Positions 15,888 to 22,371 of a DNA stretch of 64,000 bases are shown here, one piece after another (the stretch's first letter is position 1; each line of letters begins with the position of its first letter). This DNA comes from a virus, in the IMG/VR virus record IMGVR_UViG_3300049460_000196, positions 49,104 to 113,103 of that record; one strand, 5' to 3'. Both the position numbers and the translations under genes were made by a program. The notes beneath the pieces were generated by a model that was not told the DNA's origin, searched no databases, and was given only the letters and a program-made list of their open reading frames with translations.

Positions 15888-16172
15888 TTAACTTTTGAAC
15901 ACGGAGTCTAACCACCAATGTGGGAACAAACCGTCCTCATACAACTCTTGCTTGAACAACGTGCCCAAGCACATATCCTCTTTCCACATTTTCACATGGA
16001 CATTCAGATACATTTTACCAACAGCATAACCATTATTGCCTGACACTGGTGTGCCAAATGATTCGCCGTTAAACAACTCCAACATAGCGTCATCGCTATG
16101 ATCTAACACATGATCCCAGTGACGAGAAAAGACTCTGTACACTTCGCACATGCGTTTGAACTTCTTACTCAC
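15888..16172 (-). CDS. Hypothetical protein
   Basis: 94 residues with a GTG start at 16172; the frame is open upstream for about 25 more codons (to about 16250), but no ATG is seen. A GGAGG site and ATG near 16226 lead into another frame that stops after 12 codons, so either the start is non-canonical or a frameshift is involved. No family recognised. Confidence 0.5.
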   Translation of the reverse strand: MSKKFKRMCEVYRVFSRHWDHVLDHSDDAMLELFNGESFGTPVSGNNGYAVGKMYLNVHVKMWKEDMCLGTLFKQELYEDGLFPHWWLDSVFKS

Positions 16173-16278
16173 ACCGTTGATGGTTAGCTTTGGCTGACCT
16201 TTGTTGCGTTTAGCTGTGACATGGCATCCTCCAGGGTTATTATTCGATTTCTATAGTCACGACGAAAGACGATGAGTC

Positions 16279-16392
16279 TTAGATTGCCAGTGCTGCCAGG
16301 CGCAAGGTGGTCGTGGTTGCCAAACCCAGAGTCAGAGCGGTTGCGGTAACGGTTAGCGATAAGTCAGCTTTTACGTAAGTGCGGTTGCTCAT
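16279..16392 (-). CDS. Very small hydrophobic peptide
   Basis: 37 residues: MSNRTYVKADLSLTVTATA, then a Leu/Thr/Ala-rich segment that could span a membrane. GGAG lies 8 bases before the ATG. Unrecognised. Confidence 0.5.
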   Translation of the reverse strand: MSNRTYVKADLSLTVTATALTLGLATTTTLRLAALAI

Positions 16393-16414
16393 ATGAGACT
16401 CCATGGGTTAAAAG

Positions 16415-16490
16415 TGGTGGTGATGAAGGGATTCGAACCCCCGGTCCTCTCCGTATGAAGGAGTTGCTTTACCAACTAAGCTACATCACC
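16415..16490 (-). tRNA. tRNA-Met(CAT)
   Basis: CCA, acceptor GGTGATG/CATCACC, loop TTCATAC on a four-pair stem CTCC/GGAG. The downstream-strand gene at 16486 ends inside its 5' end. Confidence 0.85.
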
Positions 16491-16770
16491 GTATTGATTG
16501 TATTGCATAAACCAAGCTGGGCAGCGTTGCCCGCAAAGTCCATTCAAATTCAGGTCTTGTTTGATTCAAGCTTATTATATCACCCAAAGGAAATACTCGA
16601 CCGTCTGGGTGCAAATAAGTGAATCGCATTTTGTTTGGATACCATTGGTAGAAAGTAGCTGGGCAAACCTTTGGATCATCCCTTGGGATCAGTATGCCAG
16701 TCACACCGCAGTCGCACAGGCGATGCGTCATAACTGCTGCAACTATCTTCTTAAATGTCTCTACCGTCAT
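16486..16770 (-). CDS. Hypothetical protein
   Basis: 94 residues from MTVETFKK; three Cys early (LCDCGVTG, KVCPATF). Start chosen downstream of tRNA-Met at 16782; the stop overlaps tRNA-Met at 16490. Unknown. Confidence 0.6.
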   Translation of the reverse strand: MTVETFKKIVAAVMTHRLCDCGVTGILIPRDDPKVCPATFYQWYPNKMRFTYLHPDGRVFPLGDIISLNQTRPEFEWTLRATLPSLVYAIQSIR

Positions 16771-16781
16771 GGTATCATGTT

Positions 16782-16858
16782 TGGTTGCGGATGGGTGGAT
16801 TCGAACCACCGACGTAGAGGTTATGAGCCTCCTCTTCTGACCACTGAATTACACCGCA
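16782..16858 (-). tRNA. tRNA-Met(CAT) with bulged acceptor stem
   Basis: CCA, T-arm GGTGG/CCACC, anticodon stem GGAGG/CCTCT with loop CTCATAA. The 3' acceptor strand has one extra base, so the stem pairs only with a bulge. Confidence 0.75.
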
Positions 16859-16948
16859 TTTGTTTGATCGACCCTCTTGCGAGGATGGCACTTTCTACAG
16901 CAGCCACTCCGTCTGTGAGCTTACGCTCGATCACTAAGCCGAAACCTG

Positions 16949-17257
16949 TTATCGTTTGACCAACTTACCGTCAACGACTTTAAATTCTTCATCTTCGAGT
17001 GGATGTGGCTCATCCACTTTGCTATCTGGGGTTGCCAATGCAGGATTGAGAACCTTTACTGTCTCCCAGAGCTTCCAGTCTATCGAATCAATTTTGGTTT
17101 GCATCTGTGCCAACTTATCGTTGATGCCCTGGAGGCCATATGCCATCACACGAAACATCTCAAGTTGAACTTCAATTTGCAAACGCTGCAATATTACGGG
17201 ATCTTCTGAATCCAAAGCATTCCGGTAACTCTTTACTGTATTTTCTATATCGCTCAT
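16949..17257 (-). CDS. Hypothetical coiled-coil protein
   Basis: 102 residues; residues 20-65 form amphipathic helices (LQIEVQLEMFRVMAYGLQG, KLAQMQTKIDSI), acidic C-terminus. No family recognised. Confidence 0.6.
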   Translation of the reverse strand: MSDIENTVKSYRNALDSEDPVILQRLQIEVQLEMFRVMAYGLQGINDKLAQMQTKIDSIDWKLWETVKVLNPALATPDSKVDEPHPLEDEEFKVVDGKLVKR

Positions 17258-17325
17258 ATGTCTCTCGCAGGATCAAGTCCTTTCTTGTTATTATACGGAC
17301 AAGAGACAACAGTGCAATATATGAT

Positions 17326-17402
17326 TGGTGGACAAGACCAGGAATCGAACCCGGCTTCCTCCGCCCTACTTCCAAGGCGACTGATTAGCGGATCACTTGC
17401 CC
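17326..17402 (-). tRNA. Non-canonical tRNA, probably Ser(GGA)
   Basis: CCA, acceptor GGGCAAG/CTTGTCC, T-arm CCGGG/CCTGG with one extra base before the acceptor. The anticodon hairpin is irregular: stem CGCC/GGCG encloses TTGGAAG, giving GGA with T33. Confidence 0.55.
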
Positions 17403-17408
17403 AATGAC

Positions 17409-17484
17409 TGGTTGTTGAGAACGGGATCGAACCGTTGACCTGAGGTTTATCGAACCCCTGCTCTACCGACTGAGCTACTCAACA
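17409..17484 (-). tRNA. tRNA-Ile(GAT) with C33
   Basis: CCA, acceptor TGTTGAG/CTCAACA, T-arm AACGG/CCGTT, loop TCGATAA: anticodon GAT preceded by C. Confidence 0.85.
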
Positions 17485-17494
17485 TCATATAACT

Positions 17495-17553
17495 GGATGC
17501 CATTCTTTGGTTTTCGGAAAAGGAAAATTTAGAAAGGTTTGCTGTTGGCATCC
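17495..17553 (-). other. Arm-poor tRNA-like element, motif GGATGC-ACAGCAA
   Basis: 59 nt closed by GGATGCC/GGCATCC, starting with GGATGCCAACAGCAA; one central hairpin carries CCGAAAA (GAA, Phe-like). No T-arm and no CCA. Related by its start to elements at 22831-22886 and 51699-51764. Confidence 0.35.
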
Positions 17554-17559
17554 AAAACT

Positions 17560-17616
17560 TGGTAGGATAAGTCAAGTATTCCCTTTGGCGGGGAACGTAG
17601 TTTATCAAACTTATCC
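17560..17616 (-). other. Arm-poor tRNA-like element, CCA-type anticodon
   Basis: 57 nt: acceptor-like GGATAAG/CTTATCC ending in TACCA, hairpin TTCCC/GGGAA with loop CGCCAAA (CCA, Trp-like, G at 33), and no T-arm. Possibly a minimal or decayed tRNA. Confidence 0.35.
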
Positions 17617-17621
17617 AAAAC

Positions 17622-17706
17622 TGGTACCCTGGGCGAGACTCGAACTCGCAAACCTTACGGCACATGGACCTGAACCATGCGTGTCTTCCAATTCCACCAC
17701 CAGGGC
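17622..17706 (-). tRNA. tRNA-Leu(CAG), third copy
   Basis: Class II, CCA, acceptor GCCCTGG/CCAGGGT, anticodon stem CATGG/CCATG, loop TTCAGGT. Confidence 0.9.
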
Positions 17707-17955
17707 ATTACTGTATTACTATCAAGTCGCGTGCTGCTACGCCAAAGGAGAGCTGCCCATACGCCGCCCAAGACGACTTTTGGCTACATGCTTCTATCAA
17801 CATTTATCCCTGCCACATCACCATTCTATACCACCACTAGGGTTCGGCATTATGGCATTTCGCGGCTCGGGTGCTTCGCTCCACTCATTAAGGATGGCTG
17901 CTTCTAAGCCAACCACAAGCTTGACTCAAGTACCTGACTGGCTGTCAGGATTTGG
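17707..17955 (-). ncRNA. RNA element with 23S GTPase-centre stretch
   Basis: About 250 nt without a convincing gene. The minus strand contains GACAGCCAG, a 22-nt insert, then TTGGCTTAGAAGCAGCCATC (17893-17912). Both occur in this order in E. coli 23S rRNA before and in helix 43 of the GTPase-associated centre, the L11/thiostrepton/EF-G site. The helix 44 sequence is not conserved. Further 3' it holds ATGCCGAAC and a 58-nt element closed by AAGTCG/CGACTT. Candidate rRNA-derived or mimicking RNA. Confidence 0.6.
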
Positions 17956-17960
17956 AGAAA

Positions 17961-18036
17961 TGGTAGTTCCTGACGGGTTCGAACCATCGACATCCACTTT
18001 GTAAGAGTGGCGCTCTACCAGCTGAGCTAAGGAACC
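17961..18036 (-). tRNA. tRNA-Val(TAC)
   Basis: CCA, acceptor GGTTCCT/AGGAACT, anticodon stem CCACT/AGTGG, loop CTTACAA. Confidence 0.92.
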
Positions 18037-18038
18037 AT

Positions 18039-18114
18039 TGGGGTGAAGGATGGGGATCGAACCCACGACGACCGGAATCACAATCCGGGACTCTACCACT
18101 GAGCTACCTACACC
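18039..18114 (-). tRNA. tRNA-His(GTG)
   Basis: CCA, C73 with an extra 5' G as usual for His, anticodon stem CCGGA/TCCGG, loop TTGTGAT; one mismatch (4-69) in the acceptor stem. Confidence 0.88.
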
Positions 18115-18124
18115 ATTGAAACTG

Positions 18125-18793
18125 TTACGGAAACTTCATCTTTCGACCAAGCTTCCAATTTCGAGAAAGCCACAAATCAATGTCTTCTCGATTTATCTTT
18201 ATCGTGCGCTTTTCTATTTCAGAAAATATCCACATAGTGCCATACTGCGAGTTACCAGTACCGCGTGCGCTTTTTGATACGTTATCTCCAATTTTCTTCT
18301 TGGTTTCTTCGGTATGATTTTTACCTTTAAAACTGGGAGGCGGCGTGCCTGGTAAATTGGCTATGCCTGCTGATGATCTATTGGTTTTTGTTTGTTTTGC
18401 CCATTCGGGGTCATTATCTCTCAACCATTGCTGCCTTTGTTGACTGATCTTATTCTTGGCAGTTTGACGACATGAATCGGCATTAATGATATTGTTAGGC
18501 CAACTGCTACCACCTAAAGATATGTTCATACACATCGGATCAGTTAGCATTTCGGCACACACCAATTCTGCTTCGCGTTCTCTCAACCACTCCCTACTGA
18601 AGTAATGCTCGAGAATCGCACATACGTGATTTTCCTTACCGTGAACATTAACTGATCGCCCAAGCAGTTTGCCAGAACCAATATAACCGTCATTCAGGTC
18701 ATAAGTGCTGTGCATACCCAAGTAATATTTTCCAGTCACAATGCACGTGGTGCGATATATGTAATGATACTGTCTGTTGGTCATATCCGCCAT
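18125..18793 (-). CDS. GIY-YIG homing endonuclease
   Basis: 222 residues. GIY-YIG core YHYIYRTTCIVTGKYYLGMHST, then DDGYIGSGKLL-type motif (DGYIGSG) and catalytic Glu in REREAELV; the NUMOD3 repeat FKGKNHTEETKKKIGDN follows near residue 160, and the C-terminus resembles a DNA-binding tail. Lies between two tRNA-His genes, ending 10 bases from one of them, as expected for an endonuclease that has homed into the tRNA array. Confidence 0.88.
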   Translation of the reverse strand: MADMTNRQYHYIYRTTCIVTGKYYLGMHSTYDLNDGYIGSGKLLGRSVNVHGKENHVCAILEHYFSREWLREREAELVCAEMLTDPMCMNISLGGSSWPNNIINADSCRQTAKNKISQQRQQWLRDNDPEWAKQTKTNRSSAGIANLPGTPPPSFKGKNHTEETKKKIGDNVSKSARGTGNSQYGTMWIFSEIEKRTIKINREDIDLWLSRNWKLGRKMKFP

Positions 18794-18832
18794 TGTATAT
18801 GACCATTGATATGGTGCAATAAAGTATTAAGG

Positions 18833-18904
18833 GGTGGCCACCGAGAATTGAACTCGAGTAAACGGGATCACAACCCGCGTCATTAACCACTATGATATGG
18901 CCAC
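18833..18904 (-). tRNA. tRNA-His(GTG)-like, no encoded CCA
   Basis: Acceptor GTGGCCA/TGGCCAC, D-arm TCATAGTGGTTAATGA, stem GCGGG/CCCGT, loop TTGTGAT. The 3' end reads CCCTT, so CCA would need to be added; there is no extra 5' G. Confidence 0.75.
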
Positions 18905-18977
18905 ACCTTAATACTCTAAAGTGACGGTTACGAGCTCCGTCAATCGCTCTATATTGCGCTCGCTTTCTACTACTGTT

Positions 18978-19051
18978 TGGCAGGCCATGAGGGAATCGAA
19001 CCCCCGTCCTTGGTTTTGGAGACCAGTACACTACCGTTGTGCTAATGACCT
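18978..19051 (-). tRNA. tRNA-Trp(CCA)
   Basis: CCA end, G73, acceptor AGGTCAT/ATGGCCT, loop CTCCAAA. Confidence 0.9.
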
Positions 19052-19057
19052 AATGTA

Positions 19058-19140
19058 TGGCAGGAGCTGTGGGACTCGAACCCACGTGGATTTCTCGACG
19101 GCTTTGGAGACCGTTGCAATCGCCGCTATGCGAAACTCCT
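19058..19140 (-). tRNA. tRNA-Trp(CCA) with long variable region
   Basis: CCA end, G73, acceptor AGGAGTT/AGCTCCT, stem ACGGT/GCCGT, loop CTCCAAA, but a 12-base variable region and unusual D-arm (CGCATAGCGGCG). Class I tRNA-Trp normally has 4-5 bases here. Confidence 0.75.
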
Positions 19141-19222
19141 GTTGAAACTAATTGTACCTGAGCCTCGAATTCCACGACGCCAGTCTATCCTTCAGGTACG
19201 TTTTGACGTATTGCTTGGCAGC

Positions 19223-19555
19223 TTACGCTGCTTTGTCTGGATATTGCTCATCCAGAATATCGATGTAATACAGTGGGCTCATGCCAGGTTCCAGGAAATG
19301 GACCTTGCTGAAGCCGTTTGCTTCATCGATCATGCTATCTTGTGGCTGGATGGCGCCGGCATACTTACGGAAGCCTGGCTTGTTCATCATCTTGCCTGTT
19401 GCTGGATCAATGGAACCCCATTCAGTCCAGTCTGTTTTACTACGACCATCAATCGGTTCAACGAAGTAGCGTTTGCCAGTACGTTGCGAGTTGACGATAA
19501 AACGACCAGTGTCGTCTGTGTTGGTAAGGAACCGTTTAAGGAAGTCGGCATTCAT
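19223..19555 (-). CDS. Hypothetical protein
   Basis: 110 residues from MNADFLKRFL; contains FIVNSQRTGKRYFVEPIDG...WTEWGSIDPATGKM, a beta-rich pattern of unknown family. Surrounded by tRNAs. Start chosen over an earlier Met that would run through tRNA-Gly. Confidence 0.65.
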   Translation of the reverse strand: MNADFLKRFLTNTDDTGRFIVNSQRTGKRYFVEPIDGRSKTDWTEWGSIDPATGKMMNKPGFRKYAGAIQPQDSMIDEANGFSKVHFLEPGMSPLYYIDILDEQYPDKAA

Positions 19556-19666
19556 GTTATTATTCTCGGGTTGATTTAAAATCTCCGAGACATTGTCATC
19601 GGAGCAGCTTAGATTGTGATGACAAAGTGGTACATGATAGCCTCCATGGCTGGTTAATAAAATGTT

Positions 19667-19743
19667 TGGAGCGGATAGCGAGGTTCGAACTCGCGACATT
19701 CACGTTGGCAACGTGATGCTCTACCAGACTGAGCTATATCCGC
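19667..19743 (-). tRNA. tRNA-Gly(GCC)
   Basis: CCA, acceptor GCGGATA/TATCCGC, stem TCACG/CGTGA, loop TTGCCAA. Confidence 0.93.
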
Positions 19744-19749
19744 ATTGTT

Positions 19750-19824
19750 TGGCGACGCCTAGGGGGATCGAACCCCTGACCTTCGGATGGACAATCCACT
19801 GCTCTTCCGCTGAGCTAAGGCGCC
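19750..19824 (-). tRNA. tRNA-Asp(GTC)
   Basis: CCA, G73, acceptor GGCGCCT/AGGCGTC, loop TTGTCCA. Confidence 0.9.
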
Positions 19825-19877
19825 AATTTGTTAGGAAATTTCCTTAAAGATGATTTGCATTCATGTTTAAAGAAACT

Positions 19878-19953
19878 TGGTGGACGCGGTGGGGTTCGAA
19901 CCCACGACCTTCGGATTAAGAGTCCGTTACTCTACCAGCTGAGTTACACGTCC
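19878..19953 (-). tRNA. tRNA-Lys(CTT)
   Basis: CCA, acceptor GGACGTG/CGCGTCC, T-arm GTGGG/CCCAC, loop CTCTTAA. Confidence 0.92.
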
Positions 19954-19959
19954 GTACTG

Positions 19960-20035
19960 TGGTGGAAGTGGAGGGACTCGAACCCCCGTCGCACCGGTTA
20001 AGAGCCGGGCCTCTAGCCTGTTGAGTTACACTTCC
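19960..20035 (-). tRNA. tRNA-Lys(CTT), second copy
   Basis: CCA, acceptor GGAAGTG/CACTTCC, loop CTCTTAA; differs from the first copy in most stems. Confidence 0.9.
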
Positions 20036-20048
20036 AAGTGTATTTGAT

Positions 20049-20136
20049 TGGTGGGAGCAGTGGGGATCGAACCCACTCTGGACTTTCGTCTCGCCGGATT
20101 AAAAGTCCGGTGCCTACCCAATTCGGCATTACTCCC
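20049..20136 (-). tRNA. Class II tRNA with Lys anticodon (TTT)
   Basis: CCA, acceptor GGGAGTA/TGCTCCC, stem CCGGA/TCCGG, loop CTTTTAA, Leu-like D-arm (TGCCGAATTGGGTAGGCA) and a 17-base variable arm with hairpin GAC/GTC. Body is class II while the anticodon is TTT. Confidence 0.8.
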
Positions 20137-20146
20137 TGTGAAACAA

Positions 20147-20221
20147 TGGTAGGGCCGCAGGAGCTCGAATCCTGTTTGTCTGGTTAAAAGCCAGATACTT
20201 CACCATTAAAGTTTCAACCCC
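20147..20221 (-). tRNA. tRNA-Lys(TTT)
   Basis: CCA, acceptor GGGGTTG/CGGCCCT with G-T pairs, stem TCTGG/CCAGA, loop CTTTTAA. Position 8 is A. Confidence 0.8.
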
Positions 20222-20292
20222 TTTGATTTGACGTGGCACACGTCGATCTCGGGGGTGGCAGGAGCAATCCAATCAAACAACTACACTTGGAA

Positions 20293-20337
20293 TTACTTAG
20301 TCACCCCCGAAAGTTTGCCAGATTTGTCACTTTCCAT
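20293..20337 (-). CDS. Possible 14-residue leader peptide
   Basis: MESDKSGKLSGVTK with a strong AAAGGAG ribosome site 7 bases upstream, located in an otherwise non-coding gap; the GGGGGTGAC near its end can pair with CACCCCC about 50 bases on. A translated leader or a chance frame. Confidence 0.3.
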   Translation of the reverse strand: MESDKSGKLSGVTK

Positions 20338-20367
20338 GACAGGCTCCTTTCAGAAATGTAATTTGGA

Positions 20368-20490
20368 TATTGCGATTTACCAGGTATCCCAATGACGAGA
20401 CCAATCGCTCCAACAGGCTGGAGTTCCAGATGATGCGCATTCAACTCGCGTTGACCATACGTGCCACTCACGGCATAACACCTCGCAATA
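20368..20490 (-). ncRNA. Helix-closed RNA element
   Basis: 123 nt bounded by TATTGCGA/TCGCAATA, GC-rich inside with short hairpins (CTGGAACTCCAG; GCCTGTTGGAGC). No frame and no match I recognise. Lies between tRNA-Ala(TGC) and the possible leader peptide. Confidence 0.35.
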
Positions 20491-20495
20491 AAACT

Positions 20496-20571
20496 TGGTG
20501 GAGGATATCGGGATCGAACCGATGACCTTTAGCTTGCAAAGCTACTGCTCTCCCAGCTGAGCTAATCCCCC
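20496..20571 (-). tRNA. tRNA-Ala(TGC)
   Basis: CCA, acceptor GGGGGAT/ATCCTCC, loop TTTGCAA. Confidence 0.9.
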
Positions 20572-20572
20572 A

Positions 20573-20611
20573 GGGTGGCAATGTTTGTACCGGTATGGCA
20601 AACATCACCCG
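20573..20611. other. Strong hairpin
   Basis: GGGTG(A)TGTTTG paired with CAAACA..CACCC around the loop CCATACCGGTA; no T-run, so an RNA-processing or spacer structure rather than a terminator. Confidence 0.4.
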
Positions 20612-20661
20612 CACATGCCGACTAGAACCTTTTCAGGGGATGAGGACATGAACGTTTAACT

Positions 20662-20738
20662 TGGTCTCCAGTGCAAGATTCGAACTTGCGCCCCATGGTC
20701 CCAAACCACGTGGATTAACCTGACTTTCCTAACCGGAG
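20662..20738 (-). tRNA. tRNA-Pro(TGG)
   Basis: CCA, acceptor CTCCGGT/ACTGGAG, stem CGTGG/CCATG, loop TTTGGGA. Confidence 0.9.
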
Positions 20739-20747
20739 ATAAAAACT

Positions 20748-20790
20748 TGGTATCTAGTACTGGTCTCGAACCAGTGACCTCATCGATTTA
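20748..20790 (-). tRNA. tRNA-Phe(GAA) 3' part (split gene)
   Basis: CCA, acceptor ACTAGAT, T-arm ACTGG/CCAGT, variable loop AGGTC, 3' anticodon stem CGATG, and AAAT of the loop. The 5' part is at 21572-21607. The inserted gene's TAA stop lies in this loop. Confidence 0.7.
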
Positions 20791-21045
20791 ATCGATTGTA
20801 CCGTTGACTTTTATTTGTACAAGATCGCTAAACATTTTAGAGATCCCACTCAACTCATTCAAATAATCTTCCGTCAACTTATCGTCTTCGGTTAATTCAA
20901 CTTTTAAATTAAGTTCAGCTCTTTGTTCTTGTACTTGTTTGTGAATAAGTGCAGTGGCCACTTGCAATGTGTCGATTGGTAAACTACTCGCCAACATAGC
21001 TACTGCATTCCGAAGTGCCAATATTTGTACTTGAGTTGATGACAT
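20788..21045 (-). CDS. Hypothetical protein within a split tRNA
   Basis: 85 residues from MSSTQVQIL (AGGAG ribosome site). Helical, acidic C-terminal half. Its stop codon falls in the anticodon loop of the 3' part of tRNA-Phe, so its end is built from tRNA sequence. Function unknown; part of the inserted segment. Confidence 0.6.
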   Translation of the reverse strand: MSSTQVQILALRNAVAMLASSLPIDTLQVATALIHKQVQEQRAELNLKVELTEDDKLTEDYLNELSGISKMFSDLVQIKVNGTID

Positions 21046-21104
21046 ATGATTCTCCTTTAGAACAAACAGGATGCACATGTTTTTGTCATACCGCAATATT
21101 ATTC

Positions 21105-21179
21105 TGGTACTCACGGAAGGAATTGAACCTTCGACCCTCTCCACGTCAAGGAGGCATTCTACCACTGAACTACGTGAGC
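21105..21179 (-). tRNA. tRNA-Val(GAC)
   Basis: CCA, acceptor GCTCACG/CGTGAGT, T-arm GAAGG/CCTTC, loop TTGACGT. Complete gene carried inside the split tRNA-Phe; HNH gene ends next to it. Confidence 0.85.
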
Positions 21180-21180
21180 A

Positions 21181-21534
21181 TTATCTTTTCTTGTTACCCC
21201 AGGTAGGGGTCTGTCTGTGGCAGTTTGGACACAGAAATCTCAAATTATCTGGATGATTGTTGGTCTTTACCCCATCCATATGGTCGATATCCAAACTAAG
21301 TGGTTTACCGCACCAGTCACTTACTGCACAACATGAACAGGCATAACCGTCGCGTTCCGTTAAGAACTTGATCATCGCCGGGCTATTATAATGAACAGCA
21401 CCTTGCAATATTTTCGGTTTGGTAACCGATATCCAGGTAAATGCGTGTTGGCATTTGTTCGAGCAGTATTTGCCATTAAATGCTGGCGGTTTATACTTTG
21501 TTGGTTTACCACAATTGATACATGATCTTTCCAT
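21181..21534 (-). CDS. HNH endonuclease with zinc finger
   Basis: 117 residues. N-terminal finger CINCGKPT...KYCSNKCQ; HNH core LSLDIDHMDGVKTNNHPDNLRFLCPNCH, with the D-H metal pair, central N and final CPNCH, as in phage HNH nucleases. It stops one base before tRNA-Val(GAC) and lies between the parts of the split tRNA-Phe. Confidence 0.88.
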   Translation of the reverse strand: MERSCINCGKPTKYKPPAFNGKYCSNKCQHAFTWISVTKPKILQGAVHYNSPAMIKFLTERDGYACSCCAVSDWCGKPLSLDIDHMDGVKTNNHPDNLRFLCPNCHRQTPTWGNKKR

Positions 21535-21571
21535 ATAAGCACCTTTTCAGGTATTTATAAGAGCGATCTGG

Positions 21572-21607
21572 TTCAACGATGTGCTCTACCAACTGAGCTA
21601 ACTAGAT
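21572..21607 (-). tRNA. tRNA-Phe(GAA) 5' part (split gene)
   Basis: ATCTAGT, TA, D-arm GCTCAGTTGGTAGAGC, A, stem CATCG and loop TTGAA, then divergence. Acceptor (7/7) and anticodon stem (5/5) match the 3' part at 20748-20790. Confidence 0.7.
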
Positions 21608-21616
21608 ATTGAAACT

Positions 21617-21691
21617 TGGCAGCGAATCTAGGGCTCGAACCTAGGACCTTGAGATTCAAAATCTCCTGCTCTACCTCTGAGCTAATCCGCA
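21617..21691 (-). tRNA. tRNA-Gln(TTG)
   Basis: CCA, G73, acceptor TGCGGAT/ATTCGCT with the weak first pair typical of Gln, stem GGAGA/TCTCA, loop TTTTGAA. Confidence 0.9.
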
Positions 21692-21700
21692 ACTGAAACT

Positions 21701-21780
21701 TGGCGACCTAGATGGGTATCGAACCCACCTGAATATCTTCCGTGACAGGGAAGTGACCACTCCATGCAGTCCCCTAGGCC
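21701..21780 (-). tRNA. tRNA-Asp(GTC), second copy
   Basis: CCA, G73, acceptor GGCCTAG/CTAGGTC, stem CTTCC/GGAAG, loop CTGTCAC; eight-base variable region and irregular D-arm. Confidence 0.8.
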
Positions 21781-21797
21781 ATATTACTAATTGTCAA

Positions 21798-21869
21798 TGG
21801 TCCCTCGTGATGGAGTCGAACCACCCTATTAGCGTTCGTAGCGCCAATGCCGTATCCCACGGACGAGAG
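21798..21869 (-). tRNA. tRNA-Arg(ACG)
   Basis: CCA, acceptor CTCTCGT/ACGAGGG, stem TGGCG/CGCTA, loop CTACGAA. Reduced D-arm, as in the related tRNA-Arg(CCT) at 2960. Confidence 0.85.
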
Positions 21870-21881
21870 AAATATTCTTAG

Positions 21882-21967
21882 TTGCGGGCCCTGGATTTGA
21901 ACCAGGACAAGCATTAGATGTCTCGGGATTATGAGCCCCGCGTGTTACCAGGTTACACTAACCCGCG
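21882..21967 (-). tRNA. Initiator-type tRNA-fMet(CAT), no encoded CCA
   Basis: Acceptor CGCGGGT/GCCCGCA gives the C1-A72 mismatch that marks bacterial initiators; stem CGGGG/TCCCG with loop CTCATAA resembles the three G-C pairs. The variable region is 17 bases and the end reads CTA, not CCA. A further 9-bp helix (ATTCTTAGT/ACTAAGAAT) extends the acceptor stem outward. Confidence 0.8.
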
Positions 21968-21997
21968 ACTAAGAATACTTGGTATTACATACTTGAA

Positions 21998-22076
21998 TGG
22001 TGCGTCAGGCAGGGTTCGAACCTGCATGTGTCCAGTTACCTTTCGCCTGGTTCGTAGCCAAGGGGGATACTGACGC
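21998..22076 (-). tRNA. D-armless tRNA candidate, anticodon ACG
   Basis: CCA, perfect acceptor GCGTCAG/CTGACGC and T-arm GCAGG/CCTGC; only about eight bases (TATCCCCC) separate the acceptor from stem CTTGG/CCAGG with loop CTACGAA, followed by a 20-base variable region. No room for a D-arm. Confidence 0.65.
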
Positions 22077-22078
22077 TT

Positions 22079-22153
22079 TGGTAGTTCCTGTTGGGATCGA
22101 ACCAACGACCTTCGCCTTGTAAGGGCGCTGCGCTACCTCTGCGCCAAGGAACC
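22079..22153 (-). tRNA. tRNA-Val(TAC), second copy
   Basis: CCA, acceptor GGTTCCT/AGGAACT, loop CTTACAA. Confidence 0.92.
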
Positions 22154-22169
22154 ATTGCATTGTTGATTG

Positions 22170-22246
22170 TGGTCGCTTCTGATAGTATCGACGTATCGTC
22201 TACCCCTCTTCACGGGGCCGCTAGTACCATTCTCAGCTAAGAAGCA
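22170..22246 (-). tRNA. tRNA-Phe(GAA), divergent T-loop
   Basis: CCA, acceptor TGCTTCT/AGAAGCG, stem GCCCC/GGGGT, loop GTGAAGA. The T-loop reads GTCGATA, not TTCRANY, with a C-C mismatch at 53-61. Outer helix TTGTTGAT/ATCAACAA flanks the gene. Confidence 0.65.
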
Positions 22247-22279
22247 AGTTTTTATCAACAACGATTTACTACAAAAATC

Positions 22280-22354
22280 TGGCAGGGAATGTTGGGCTTG
22301 AACCAACGACCTTCGGATTCAGAATCCGCTGCTCTACCTCTGAGCTAATCCCCA
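22280..22354 (-). tRNA. tRNA-Gln(CTG)
   Basis: CCA, G73, acceptor TGGGGAT/ATTCCCT, loop TTCTGAA. Confidence 0.92.
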
Positions 22355-22371
22355 ACTGTGTACTACTAAAC

